From Euglena gracilis (Eukaryota; Euglenida; Euglenophyceae; Euglenales), in contig CP154956.1 in the NCBI GenBank assembly GCA_039621445.1, positions 30,014,667 to 30,078,666 on the forward strand: a DNA stretch of 64,000 bases, in the 5' to 3' direction. A program made the translations under genes and the position numbers. The notes beneath the pieces were generated by a model. That model was not told the origin of the DNA. It made no database searches and was given only the letters and a program-made list of their open reading frames with translations. Shown in pieces: positions 47,547 through 59,600 of the stretch (within the stretch, counting starts at the first letter, position 1; each line of letters starts with the position of its first letter).

Positions 47547-47767
47547 CTGAGGGCGACGACAGGGGGGGGGGGGCGGGGTGAGAGTCATGGCCGGCGGGAA
47601 ACCCCCCAGTAGTCCCCCAGGACTCCCTCGCGGTGGCACTCCAGGGGGTGGGTGGTCCGGTCCCCCCTTCCACCTACCTCAAACCGAGGAGGGCTTCCCA
47701 TCCATCCCTGGGCCTGCCCTGTGCAGCAGGAAACGAAGGGGAGGGACCGCACTCTGCCAGCCCCAGC

Positions 47768-48037
47768 ATGGACCATAGATACACTTAGTGACCTCCGGTG
47801 GAGGGGGGGGGCAAAACCCACCCACCCACTTTTTTCCAGAAACCCCCCCGGGAGGTCAATCCACCGGTCCACCCACCCACCCAAAACCTGCAAAACTTGG
47901 CCGAAAACCCTTGAATTTTCCAACCCTGGTATTTTCTCCAACCCAGCCTCCGTCCAGGCCGGACTGACCCATGGTGGACCCCACCGGGGGGGGGGGGGGG
48001 CAGGTCACACAAGTGTTAAGTGAAGGCCTGGACACAA
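47768..48037. mobile_element. CACTTAGTGACC TIR element, copy 2
   Basis: GGACCATAGATACACTTAGTGACC at the left and CAAGTGTTAAGTGAAGGCC at the right, with a CCACCCACCCACTTTTTTCC interior. Related to 44860-45104 in the same orientation. A partial third left end is at about 58088 (CATTGCTTAGCGACCCC). Confidence 0.55.
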
Positions 48038-48366
48038 TGTCAGGCTGGAGTACAGGGCACCGGGCACGTGGAACCCAGAGAGCGGAAAAGAGGGGAGGTG
48101 ATGGGGCAGGGGCCTTATGGGGGGGAGCGACGGAGGAGAGAATGGCTGTACAGGGGAAGGGGGAGGGGGGATGGCATCGCCACGCGCTGACCTTCATAGC
48201 CAGGCACCGACGCAACAAGGAAAAGGCAAAAAACGCATACACACCTTCTGTGTCGACTCTCCATATACACACTCCTCTCCTTGGGTGAAGAAACACCTTT
48301 CACATGCAAAGGAGCCGTGAGGCTCAGTTTTTCTTTGTGCGTGAGTGTGATTTTGTGTCCGTGCGC

Positions 48367-48370
<4 letters not shown>

Positions 48371-48436
<66 letters not shown>

Positions 48437-48476
48437 GCGTGTGCGTGTGCGTGTGCGTGTGCGTGTGCGTGTGCGT

Positions 48477-48540
<64 letters not shown>
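48371..48540. repeat. (GT)n/(GTGTGC)n compound microsatellite
   Basis: GT run, about nine units of GTGCGT/GTGTGC, then a second GT run. Confidence 0.95.
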
Positions 48541-48883
48541 CGACGATGTGGAGGAAAGAGTGTCCAAAAATACAGGTAATTTGCAAAAACAAAAAAGCAG
48601 TAACGAATGGCGAGCATTGAGCATCATTATTGCGAATGACAATCAAACAGACGATTGAAAAAAACATGGAGAACGCATAAAAATGTTTCAAAATGTGGTA
48701 AGCATCAATTCCTGTTGTTCCCCCAAAGGGATTCAGACGGAAATCAGGAATAGAGGGATTAAAACAAGACAATAAACAACCCCAGATCGGGTGAGGCATC
48801 GGGGTGGTCGGTGCCTGGTCAGCCCCACAACGTGAGGCAGGGCCAGTAAGACGACATAGAGAACTGCGGGGCGGGGGGGGGGG

Positions 48884-50208
48884 CAAGCACCTATGGTCAT
48901 CCAGGATCCCAAACCCAGTCACGCCCAGTCACGCCCAGTCACGCCCAGTCACGCCCAGTCACGCCCAGTCACGCCCAGTCACGCCCAGTCACGCAAAGAG
49001 AAATCCCAGTCATCCAAGCTTCAAGCAGACATGATGCCTAGAATTTCGAAAAGCAACAAAATAAGTCAGGGTCTCTCGGGTCTGCAACTCAGTCATGCAG
49101 TTTGATGGAAAAGAGATGGCGGTTAATGTAAATGAAGGTTATTGCTGAGAGAGTGTCATTGTGCATATTCAATCTGTCATCCGTCTGGATGATGGGCAAT
49201 GATGCTTTCATCCATGAATCAAACGATCAGTCTTGCTTCCCATCAGAAAAACTGGGCTCAGATTCAGTGGGTTACCCCCCGCAGGATCCACGACCTTTTT
49301 CCGGCAAGCCCAAATTTTCCAGCATTTTTCTTTTTTCCAGCGACGCCTTGACGGGAATCCCCAAAACCTTGTGGTGGCAGTGTGGTGCTAGGGAGGAGGG
49401 GGCACACACCCACCCCTGTATACCCCCCATATCCAAGCATCACAACCGACATGCCCAAGGAGCGAAAACGTTCGCTCAGCTTATTCAAGCACATCTAATC
49501 AACCAGTCACGCCCAGTCACGTCAAGTCACCACACCTTTCAGGGTCCTCAAACCCAGTCGCCCAGTCACGCCCAGTCCCAGTCACGCCCAGTCACGCAAA
49601 GAGAAATCCCAGTCATCCAAGCTTCAAGCAGACATGATGCCTAGAATTTCGAAAAGCAACAAAATAAGTCAGGGTCTCTCGGGTCTGCAACTCAGTCATG
49701 CAGTTTGATGGAAAAGAGATGGCGGTTAATGTAAATGAAGGTTATTGCTGAGAGAGTGTCATTGTGCATATTCAATCTGTCATCCGTCTGGATGATGGGC
49801 AATGATGCTTTCATCCATGAATCAAACGATCAGTCTTGCTTCCCATCAGAAAAACTGGGCTCAGATTCAGTGGGTTACCCCCCGCAGGATCCACGACCTT
49901 TTTCCGGCAAGCCCAAATTTTCCAGCATTTTTCTTTTTTCCAGCGACGCCTTGACGGGAATCCCCAAAACCTTGTGGTGGCAGTGTGGTGCTAGGGAGGA
50001 GGGGGCACACACCCACCCCTGTATACCCCCCATATCCAAGCATCACAACCGACATGCCCAAGGAGCGAAAACGTTCGCTCAGCTTATTCAAGCACATCTA
50101 ATCAACCAGTCACGCCCAGTCACGTCAAGTCACCACACCTTTCAGGGTCCTCAAACCCAGTCACGCCCAGTCACGCCCAGTCACGCCCAGTCATATCATA
50201 GGTGCTTG
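48884..50208. mobile_element. TIR-bounded element containing a 603-bp tandem duplication
   Basis: CAAGCACCTATG at 48884 and CATAGGTGCTTG at 50197-50208 are perfect inverted repeats, each flanked outside by a G-run on the + strand. Inside lies a CCCAGTCACG 10-bp tandem (about nine copies, 48914-48996), then two apparently identical 603-bp units (for example starting at 49132 and 49735), each ending in further CCCAGTCACG copies. An open frame of about 150 codons (MKVIAERVSLCIFNLSSVWM) is present in both, with no recognised domain. Confidence 0.6.
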
Positions 50209-50225
50209 GGGGGGGGGGAGCGGCG

Positions 50226-50350
50226 ATCATCTGCCGGCACATTTTTGAGTTCAGCGGCGGTGTCGTGTGGGAGGAAGTCGGCCGTTCCGGCCCGAACTCC
50301 AGGGCCTTCACAACGAAATTGGGGCGACTGTCTCCGGCAAGGCGAGTTGG
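50226..50350 (-). CDS. Possible minus-strand exon next to the 48.9-50.2 kb element
   Basis: On the minus strand, after ctcacag, a GC3-biased frame reads PTRLAGDSRPNFVVKALEFG and ends SKMCRQMIAA. No clear donor exists before the C-run that borders the repeat element, so the exon end may have been disrupted by the insertion. Confidence 0.3.
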
Positions 50351-52310
50351 CTGTGAGGCAGCCGTCACAGAACCCAACGTCAAATTGAGCCCAAAAGAGG
50401 CGAATCATGCAACCAACACCTTCCGCCCGGTGGTGCATGCACCGACTGCGGCGCTGGTGGAGGGGTCAGGGGGACAGGAGCTGGAGGTGTGGGTTGGGCG
50501 TGGGTGAACTGTGGGTTGGGCGTCAGGGCAAGGGGGGGCAGGTAGGGCGATACGGGACGGTATGTCAGGGGGCGGGGCGCCCTGGTGGCGAGGTCGGGGC
50601 CCTCCAGGGGCCCTCAGCAGACGCCCGTGGTGGGCGGCAAGGGGCAAGGGGGACCCCCGGGCTGGAGGGGCACGGCGCGCTGCGGTGGCTCAGCGCGGAG
50701 GCAGGCACTAGGGTAACTCCACAGTGTGAGACGGCCGCCGAGGAGGACCAGCGGCACCCTAATTGCATGGACGGCCTGGGCAGCATTTGACCCCTCCAGT
50801 GTTGGAACCCAGTTGTTGGCCTCTCGGGGGGAGCACCGCGATGCAGAGCTCTGTCGGAGAACAGTGCAAGAGCAGACTTTGGTCAATTGAGCAGATTTGG
50901 GTCCATCCGCTGTCTTCAACTTTGGGGATTGCCTAACAGGAAGAAAGGGAACTTAAAAAAAATTGCTCACAAAACCAGCGAGATGTCTCTGCACATGGCG
51001 CCGCGAAACACCGCAACGGACGTTGAATCACAGTGGCCATACACACCTCGGTGACCCAAGTGAAACAGACACACAAATCTAATGCACCTCACGGTGCGCG
51101 GGCACTGCAGTGGCCTCGTCGAAGCGCCACCCGGGGAGGAGACCCCAAGCTTCGGTGCATCACACCACGCCCATTCATCCCGTCCACGGCGACTGGCGCA
51201 CTCAGGGGAGTTCCCCGGCTGTTCCCCGGGGAACTCCGGGGAGTCCCGGAGTTCTCCGGGACTCCGGGTCCCGGAGAGTGTTCTGGTGGCAGGGAGAGTG
51301 TTCCCGTGGCAAACCACTGGGCACAGGCGCAGTGGCAGCATCAAAAAATGGTAGACCCTGCCTCCACCCACCACAGGCACCGTCTACCGTGAATTGCTAC
51401 CAACCTGCAACACTCACGTCTGCCCACCTCTCACGTGCAGGCGGGTTCGACGGGCGGAGGGGCGCGAAGCGCACAAAGTGCACTGCAGCGCAGGTCGGGC
51501 GAAGTGTCTAGGAGGCACCGCGCCCCTCGCCCTTCGGTGGACGGAAGAGCGGAAGGGCACGAAGGCGGCACAAGGGAAAGAGTGGGGGGCCGGCGCGCTT
51601 GCACGGCTCTGCATCATCCGAGGTCATGCCGCCGTGGGATCACCGCGGAGCCCAATACCTTGACACGGCGAGGGAAAGGAGGCTGTGTGGCGAGACCTCT
51701 CAAAGCAACAGCCATTGGCCAGTGATAGCCAGGCTTCGCAAATAACTAACCCTTGGAGAATGGAAAATTCTAAGAAACAGCAAATTAAAAACAGCAAATT
51801 TATATTTTTGGGTGGATGGAGGGCGATGTTCCAAGGATTCAACAAAATCCTGAGGCTCAAATTACAGGTAGGGGGGGGGGGGGCGTTAATCCTTTTCAAA
51901 AAAAATTCTTTGATCTATTGAAAAAATCCTCTCCTGATGTTTGCCGTAAAAACAAAAAATAAATTGAGTTAATTTAAATTGATAAAATCTGTAACTAGAG
52001 AAGATCATCCAGCAGCAGGGAGGGTGACTTGCATTCACAGGGGATTCGGCGAATTTTGGTGAACTACAACTGTTTTTTCTTTAAAAACATGTGCATTTCA
52101 GCGAAGATGAAAGAAAATTGCTTTGTTGTTCACAATCGAAGGTTTCCAAATCAATAACAGAAAAAATTGTGCAGCCGCCTGATGTGTCTTCAAAAAAAAG
52201 TGAGAGAATTCCCCTTTCCTTTCCTTTCCTTTCATTTCTACAAGAGGCAAATGACCACTGGGAGGGATAGCCTCTGTGAGCAGGGCCCTGGATCTCACGG
52301 GTCTCATGCG
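50351..52310. other. GC-rich to AT-rich region, no gene firmly supported
   Basis: 50640-50780 has a minus frame with partial coding character (VPLVLLGGRLTLWSYPSACL) but a stop in the neighbouring frame. 51206-51280 is an imperfect palindrome cluster (GTTCCCCGGGGAACTCCGGGG-like). 51430-51650 is GC-rich with no consistent frame. A G-run at 51871-51882. 51890-52160 is AT-rich. Confidence 0.3.
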
Positions 52311-52412
52311 TCAGAGCCAGGCGCTGAGGGTGCGATCGGGGGCCTTCACGGTGGTGACGCCCTCCAGGGCATGCTGCAGCGCCTGCCCACTTGGGGGCTT
52401 CAGCACCGTGTC
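52311..52412 (-). CDS. Terminal exon of an unrecognised minus-strand gene
   Basis: Minus-strand acceptor ccacccacccag at 52413-52424 precedes GC3-rich DTVLKPPSGQALQHALEGVT, then TVKAPDRTLSAWL and a stop at 52311-52313. Upstream exons would lie beyond the large microsatellite block, where none was found before 56.6 kb. Confidence 0.5.
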   Translation of the reverse strand, partial: DTVLKPPSGQALQHALEGVTTVKAPDRTLSAWL

Positions 52413-52437
52413 CTGGGTGGGTGGGCACAAACAACAG

Positions 52438-52512
52438 GTCAGGGTGTGTGGTGTGTCTGTGTGTGTGTGTGTGTCTGTGTGTGTGTCTGTATGTGTGTGT
52501 GTGTGTGTGTCA
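52438..52512. repeat. (GT)n microsatellite, interrupted
   Basis: GT run with CTGT and ATGT interruptions. Read on the minus strand it is a CA run just upstream of the terminal exon's acceptor. Confidence 0.9.
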
Positions 52513-52516
52513 GGTG

Positions 52517-52787
52517 TTTTTTTAAGTCCCCCCCCACCCACCCACCCCCCTGGGGGGGCCCCCCCCCGGGGGAGGGGGGGGGAGGGGGTCCCGGGGGACC
52601 CACAAAAAAATGGCCGAAAAATCGCGAAAAGTGCTGAAATTAGAATTTTTTCGGCGCCTGCGGCGCCGAAAAGTATATCCCACCCCCCTCCGGGGGGACC
52701 CCCCCCCCCGGGGGGGAGGGGGTCCGGCGGACCCACCCACCCTACCCCCCCGCCCCCCCCGGGGGTCCAAACTTAAAAAAATCCCTG

Positions 52788-52790
<3 letters not shown>
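52517..52790. mobile_element. G/C-run TIR element of the 'CTTTTCGGC' family, copy 2
   Basis: Left TTTTTTAAGTCCCCCCCC and right CCCCCGGGGGTCCAAACTTAAAAAAA form an imperfect inverted repeat. The interior GCCGAAAAGTATATCCCACC is the reverse of the 32.1-kb copy. It also holds a short perfect palindrome, TCGGCGCCTGCGGCGCCGA. Confidence 0.55.
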
Positions 52791-53790
<1,000 letters not shown>

Positions 53791-54211
53791 TGGGGAGGGG
53801 GGATGGCACGAGGTTGGGAAGAGGAGCATGCAGAGGGATGACAACTGGGACGAGGGTTCCTGAACTGGGGCGGGCTGGAGAAAACATGGGCGGGCGTGCC
53901 AAAATAAGCTGGGGACCCTTGAAAGCCATTGAAATAATTACAAAGCATTCACTCGGTAAATACCCCCGCCCCCAACTGGCCACGCTGGGGTGAACAATCC
54001 TGGGGGGGGGGGGGCTCTCAACCAGGGCATTGCTTGACCTACTCCACCCCATGAGCTCGAGGTTGGAAGATGGTCTGTCAGAAATGGGCTGCTGGTTGAT
54101 TCCATTGGGGCACCCTTGGCTGGAACTAAGCCCGGGGTGGGTTCAGTTGGAAGGAAACATATAAACCTGAGAAAAGCCCCAAAATAGGCAAAAAAACAAC
54201 AAATTATGCAA
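53791..54211. other. Nothing recognised
   Basis: Mixed sequence with a G-run at 54002-54013. No codon-biased frame. Confidence 0.4.
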
Positions 54212-55349
54212 CACAATGCAGGGGGGGGGGGAATGAGCTGGACGGCCCTCGGAAAAAATGTGCAAAAAAATGCGCAAAGATGCGCAAAAAAATGCGCAAA
54301 AAATGCGCTGAGTTTGTGACATTCCTAAGGGAAAAAGGACTTAGACAAATTTACAATAGTAAACCCAAAATTAAACCAAAATCACAAAAAAGAGCTGAAA
54401 TGAAAGCATTTTGGCCAAAAAAAGTGCGAAAATGGGTTCGTTGGTTACAGAAATGGGTCAGTTCAACGTGGGGAAATTCGGCGAGTGTGTGATTTTGGGT
54501 GGAAAATGTGCAAAAATGGCAAAATGTGCAAAATTGGGCAAAAAAAGGCGCAAAAAAGGCGCAAAATCGAAAATGTGCAAAATTAGGCAAAAAATGTGCC
54601 AAAAAACCGCAAAAATTGAAAATGTGCAAAACTGGGCAAAAAATGCGCAAAAAAGGCGTAAAAATTGAAAATGTGCAAAATTGGGCAAAAAATGCGCAAA
54701 AAAATGCGCAAAAAAATGGAATTTGGGCAAAATTGGAGGGGAGAAATTACAAAAAATGCGCAAAAAATGCGCTGATTTTGTGACATTCCTAAGGGAAAAA
54801 GGACTTAGACAAATTTACAATAGTAAACCCAAAATTAAACCAAAATCACAAAAAAGAGCTGAAATGAAAGCATTTTGGCCAAAAAAAAGTGCGAAAATGG
54901 GTTCGTTGGTTACAGAAATGGGTCAGTTCAACGTGGGGAAATTCGGTGAGTGTGTGATTTTGGGTGGAAAATGTGCAAAAATGGCAAAATGTGCAAAATT
55001 GGGCAAAAAAAGGCGCAAAAAAGGCGCAAAATCGAAAATGTGCAAAATTAGGCAAAAAATGTGCCAAAAAAACGCAAAAAAATTGAAAATGTGCAAAACT
55101 GGGCAAAAAATGCGCAAAAAAGGCGTAAAAATTGAAAATGTGCAAAATTGGGCAAAAAATGCGCAAAAAAATGCGCAAAAAAATGGAATTTGGGCAAAAT
55201 TGGAGGGGAGAAATTACAAAAAATGCGCAAAAAATGCACAAAAAAAATGCGCAAAAATGCGCGTTTTTGAAAAATTGACAAAAATGCGCAAAAAAAATGC
55301 GCAAAAATGCGCAAAAATGCGAAACACATTCCCCCCCCCCTGCACAATG
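54212..55349. mobile_element. CAG/G-run TIR element, AATGCGC subtype, with internal 464-bp tandem duplication
   Basis: The element proper (54219-55342) starts CAG, G-run, AATGAGC and ends CACATT, C-run, CTG. The exact 7-bp flanks CACAATG at 54212-54218 and 55343-55349 are a target-site duplication. The interior is dominated by AAAATGCGCAAAA and AAATGTGCAAAA units. A 464-bp segment is repeated in tandem (gctg at 54307 and 54771). The 295-codon open frame at 54681-55568 is Lys/Asn/Cys-rich repeat translation, not a credible gene. Confidence 0.78.
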
Positions 55350-55458
55350 ACTTGGAGCTTTGGGGAATTTGGACTGCACAGCCCATTTTCGACCCATATT
55401 TGTCGAATTCGACGATCCAAGGTCGGTTGGGAGGAAATTAAATCCCTACTGAGGCGTA

Positions 55459-56396
55459 CAGGTTGCCAACACAAAAAACATACCCCCCCTGACAGCACAA
55501 AAAACATACCCCCCCATTTTTTTTTCAGTTTTTGTGGCAGCCATAACTTCGGCTGTGCACCATGTTGAGGTCTCGGACATACTCCATATTGTTGCCTGTG
55601 AAATACCCATCTAAAGATGTCTCTGTGCATTTTCCTCGATTCCCCCTCCACCCCGAGTTATGGGCCCCTCAAAAGTGCTCCGCACACGACAAGCGAAAAT
55701 TTTGAAAACATGGATTTTGGGCCGGGTTGGAATAATAAACAGCTCACCACTCGGGAACCCTAAGGAGTTGGGCTCTGGAACTTGGTGGGTCGGATTGGCC
55801 ATGAAATAGGCTTCAAAAAATATCTACATCAAAATTTGCCATCTCGACACCCAGAAAAAGTTATTTTATGGTTTTTGGGGCCAGCTCCAAAAAAATTTAG
55901 CCCTTTTTGTGTGGGAAACACACATTTTTTAGGTTTTCCCACACCAAAAGGGCTAAATTTTTTTGGAGCTGGCCCCAAAAACCATAAAATAACTTTTTCT
56001 GGGTGTCGAGATGGCAAATTTTGATGTAGATATTTTTTGAAGCCTATTTCATGGCCAATCCGACCCACCAAGTTCCAGAGCCCAACTCCTTAGGGTTCCC
56101 GAGTGGTGAGCTGTTTATTATTCCAACCCGGCCCAAAATCCATGTTTTCAAAATTTTCGCTTGTCGTGTGCGGAGCACTTTTGAGGGGCCCATAACTCGG
56201 GGTGGAGGGGGAATCGAGGAAAATGCACAGAGACATCTTTAGATGGGTATTTCACAGGCAACAATATGGAGTATGTCCGAGACCTCAACATGGTGCACAG
56301 CCGAAGTTATGGCTGCCACAAAAACTGAAAAAAAAAATGGGGGGGGTATGTTTTTTGTGCTGTCAGGGGGGGTATGTTTTTTGTGTTGGCAACCTG
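55459..56396. mobile_element. 938-bp near-perfect hairpin (foldback) element
   Basis: Two arms of about 460 bp are reverse complements with only a few differences; the loop is about 16 nt (55919-55934). The element begins CAGGTTGCCAACACAAAAAA and ends with its complement, and is flanked by TA on both sides. Mirror frames of 63 codons occur in both arms on opposite strands, reflecting the palindrome. No transposase. Confidence 0.85.
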
Positions 56397-56660
56397 TAAA
56401 TGGCAAATCTGACTTCGCCTGGTCGTTGGGGGGAAGGGGGTCATTAGTCTCCCAGCCCAAAGCCAACCTCTTTTTCTGACAAACGTGCTTTTTTTCCAAC
56501 ATGCCGCACAACAGTCGACCACCCATCCATGAAAAAAAAAATCGAGATTGGCCTGAAGCCTATTTTAAGTTTTTCACCCACCTGGTGTCTGGCCAGGCAA
56601 ATCTACTCACTGGGCACCCCTGGGGGACATATCCCACAGAGCCTGGCTGGGGGGTTACAC
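56397..56660. other. Downstream of the receiver-domain exon; no gene recognised
   Basis: The exon carrying the last part of the receiver domain (the KP lysine) should lie downstream of 56661 on the minus strand. I could not place it here with confidence. Confidence 0.3.
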
Positions 56661-59600
56661 GCCTTTGCGCCCGCCTTTCGGGCGTAGGAGCGGCCCTCCG
56701 CGGAGGCCACGAGGGCGACAACGGGGACCTCCGGGTACACGGCCTGGAGACCCTGCAAGGTGTCGTACCCGCTGGCCAGTGGCGACGGGAGGTCCAGCAG
56801 CGCAGCGTGCACCACGTTGACCTGCGGCGGCGACGGCGACCACAGGCACCCCGCTCTCCGTCCAATCCAAGTGCCGTGTCCCCTCCTTCGCAGAGGTTGG
56901 GTGGCCAGTCAGGTCGCACAGCAACAGAACAGCACAGCAACAGGGTTCTCTAAATCCCTGGATGGGTGTTGACAAAAGTCAAAACCACAATGAAAAAAAA
57001 ATTAACAAAAAAATAAATAATAAATAGTCAAAATTCTTGCTCCTTTACAAGTGCTGCACCGCACAACAGGTCCTTGAGGATCCCAGTATGACAATGGGCC
57101 GGACGCAACACCAAGGGAAGGTGCACACATGCAGGAAATCAAGAGGGTCTTGTGTGCCAGTTGGGGTCAAAGGCACCCAGGGCTTTGCTGTGGTGTTTCC
57201 TCGAGTCCCATCCCACCTGGGGAATCGGCCACTGCGGCAATATTACTCAATCATGACGGTACCGCAACGTCGTTTTGGTGTTTCATTTCGGCGTCCAGGA
57301 GAGCCACATTCCATTTCGGCTTCACAGGAGAGAACAGAGAAGGGGAGTTCAGCAGGTTGATAGTCTAGGCCTGCCGCCGAATTTGAGAAATTTCAAAGCC
57401 TCAAAAACGACGCCGTTTCCTCATTTTGGCGTTCTAAGTTGACTCCATTCCCGCCAGCGAGTAGAAGTCCCAGTCCAGTGGACCCCGTCCCCCCCCTCGT
57501 GGGGAGGGTCCTTAAGCAAAGGCCCGCTGGAGGGCCCAAGTCGAATTCGGAGGCTGAGGAACCCAGTTGGTCAGCACAACCAACTTAAAATACCAGACAC
57601 TGGCGACTCTTTTCCAGCTCTCAAAGGAGTGCCTTTGATGGTAGGATGACTGAGCCACAGTAATAACTTGGGTGGACCCCAAGTGACCAGGGTGGAGGCT
57701 TTTTAACGTGATTGTTCAAATTTGGTTCCAAAAAAAATAAAATTAAAAAAAATTGGCAAAAATGGGCGTTTTTGGCATTTTTGGCGGGTTAAAACTTTCT
57801 GGTGCTCCGCGCCAGACACTGAAAAGAAATGCCCACTAGCCGAGGCTGCTAACAGACCCTCCCCCTTAGGTGGAGGTGCACTAGAAATTGGACTGGTCGA
57901 TTTTGGACAAGCTTCAGCCCCATCCCCCCCCGGGGGGGTACTGCAAAGGTGTCTGCTATGGGCAGGCACCCCCAAAAACCCTACCCACGAGGGTCGGATG
58001 GGTGCCACAGGGTGCCTGCCCTTAGCACCCACCCCCCCAAATCTGCGCGCAGAGGCTTGGCCCCAGCCTGTTCATGCCTGCCAAGTGGGGAGATTGTCCT
58101 TTGCACACCATTGCTTAGCGACCCCTGGGGGGGGGGGGGGAGGAGGGTCACTTTCCACTCTGAAAAAACCAGTCAGTCATTTTTCCCCCAAAAAACCAAT
58201 CAGTCACTTTACCCCCCCAGGGGGGGGGATCAACCACTCTTGAATGCGCCTATGTTGGCAAGGCACATTTGCCAAAAGAATCTCAAAAAAAAATCCAAAG
58301 AAAAATTCTGGTGGCTTCGGCACCGGGCGAGCCACTTTTTCATTTTCGGGCCTACCCCACACCCCGGGGGGGGAGGGGGGCTCTTGGCCAGAAAGCCAGT
58401 CAGTCACACTGAAAAAAGCAGTCAGTCATCCCCCCGGGGGTGGGGTGGGACAGGTGATAATGGTATGCTCCTCTGACCAGAGGAAGGGGGGGTCGCTGAG
58501 CTCTTATCCCTTTATGGGTAAGAGCGAAGCTTACCCCTGGCGAAACCCCCCCCTCGACCCCCCCTGCACCCCCCCCCGCCCCCCGCCCCGCCCCCCCCCC
58601 CCCCCCCCCCCGGGGCCACCTCGGGAACCGCGGATTATCACCATGATCCCGGCCCGGTACCCGGAATTTTTTTTTTCAGTCACGAGCGACTGGATTCCTA
58701 GTTTCCGAATCACCTGGGTTTGACCCCCAACTCCCCGCCAGGCCCGAGTTACTCACGCGCGAAGGGGTCCAAACTGGGTAGGATCGGCCCGCCCCCTTTG
58801 GACTCTGCCATTTCGGCCAAAAAAAATGTCAATTTTCAAAATATCTCCAAAATGAAGCCAAATCAAAGGAAATGTCCGGAGACCTAATTTGAAGCCCTTG
58901 GAACGCCCCATCTGCTGGTATTTTGATTTCCCCGCAACTCCCCGCCTAGCCCGAGATACGGCCGTTTTCGTCCCGGATGGCCGTTTTGTGCACTTTTCCC
59001 ACTGTCCGACTTAGCCGTTTTCGGCCAAAATCAATATTTTCAAAATATCTCCAAAATGATGCAAAATCAAAGGAAATGTCCGGAGACCTAAATTGAAGCC
59101 CTTGGAACGCTCTATCTACTGGGATTTTGGTTTCCCCGCTGCTCACCGCCCAGCCCGAGATACGGCCGTTTTTCGGCCAATTTTGGCCATTTTGTACACT
59201 TTTTCCAGTGTCCGACAGCCATTTTTGGCCAAAAAGTCAAAAAAATCGAAAAAAAAAATTTGCCCGAAACGATGTTTTTTGGCCTCCTGGACCCAGAAAA
59301 ACTGTTTTTTGAGCCGAAAATGAGCGTTTTTCGACCCGCCGGCGCCCGTTTTGGGCCGCCAACCCATTGACTTTGGGTCAAAGCCGGGTCAAAAAAATCG
59401 AAAAAAATCAAAAAAAATTGCCCAAAACGATGTTTTTTTGGCCTCCCGGACCCGGAAAACCGTTTTTGAGCCAAAAATGAGCGATTTTTGACCCCTTGGC
59501 CTCACGTTTCAGGCACAAAACCCTTGCATTTCAGTCCAAAGAGCTCCACGGAGCCTGGTCAATGAAGGGGTGGGGGCGCGCTTATTAAGAGCTCAGCACT

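Noticed and set aside
48914-48996. CCCAGTCACG tandem considered as a CRISPR-like array
   Set aside because: There are no spacers; units are directly adjacent 10-mers, i.e. a minisatellite in a eukaryotic genome.
49132-50388. Identical 150-codon frame in both 603-bp units
   Set aside because: The units look identical at the DNA level, so conservation of the frame is no evidence of selection; no domain seen.
51430-51660. GC-rich stretch considered as structural RNA (rRNA-like)
   Set aside because: No recognisable rRNA core sequence or tRNA fold.
54681-55568. 295-codon Lys/Cys-rich frame
   Set aside because: It lies inside a TIR element made of AAATGCGCAAAA units and a tandem duplication; the lack of stops follows from the repeat unit.
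55611-56242. Two identical 63-codon proteins on opposite strands
   Set aside because: They are mirror images created by the hairpin arms, not two genes.
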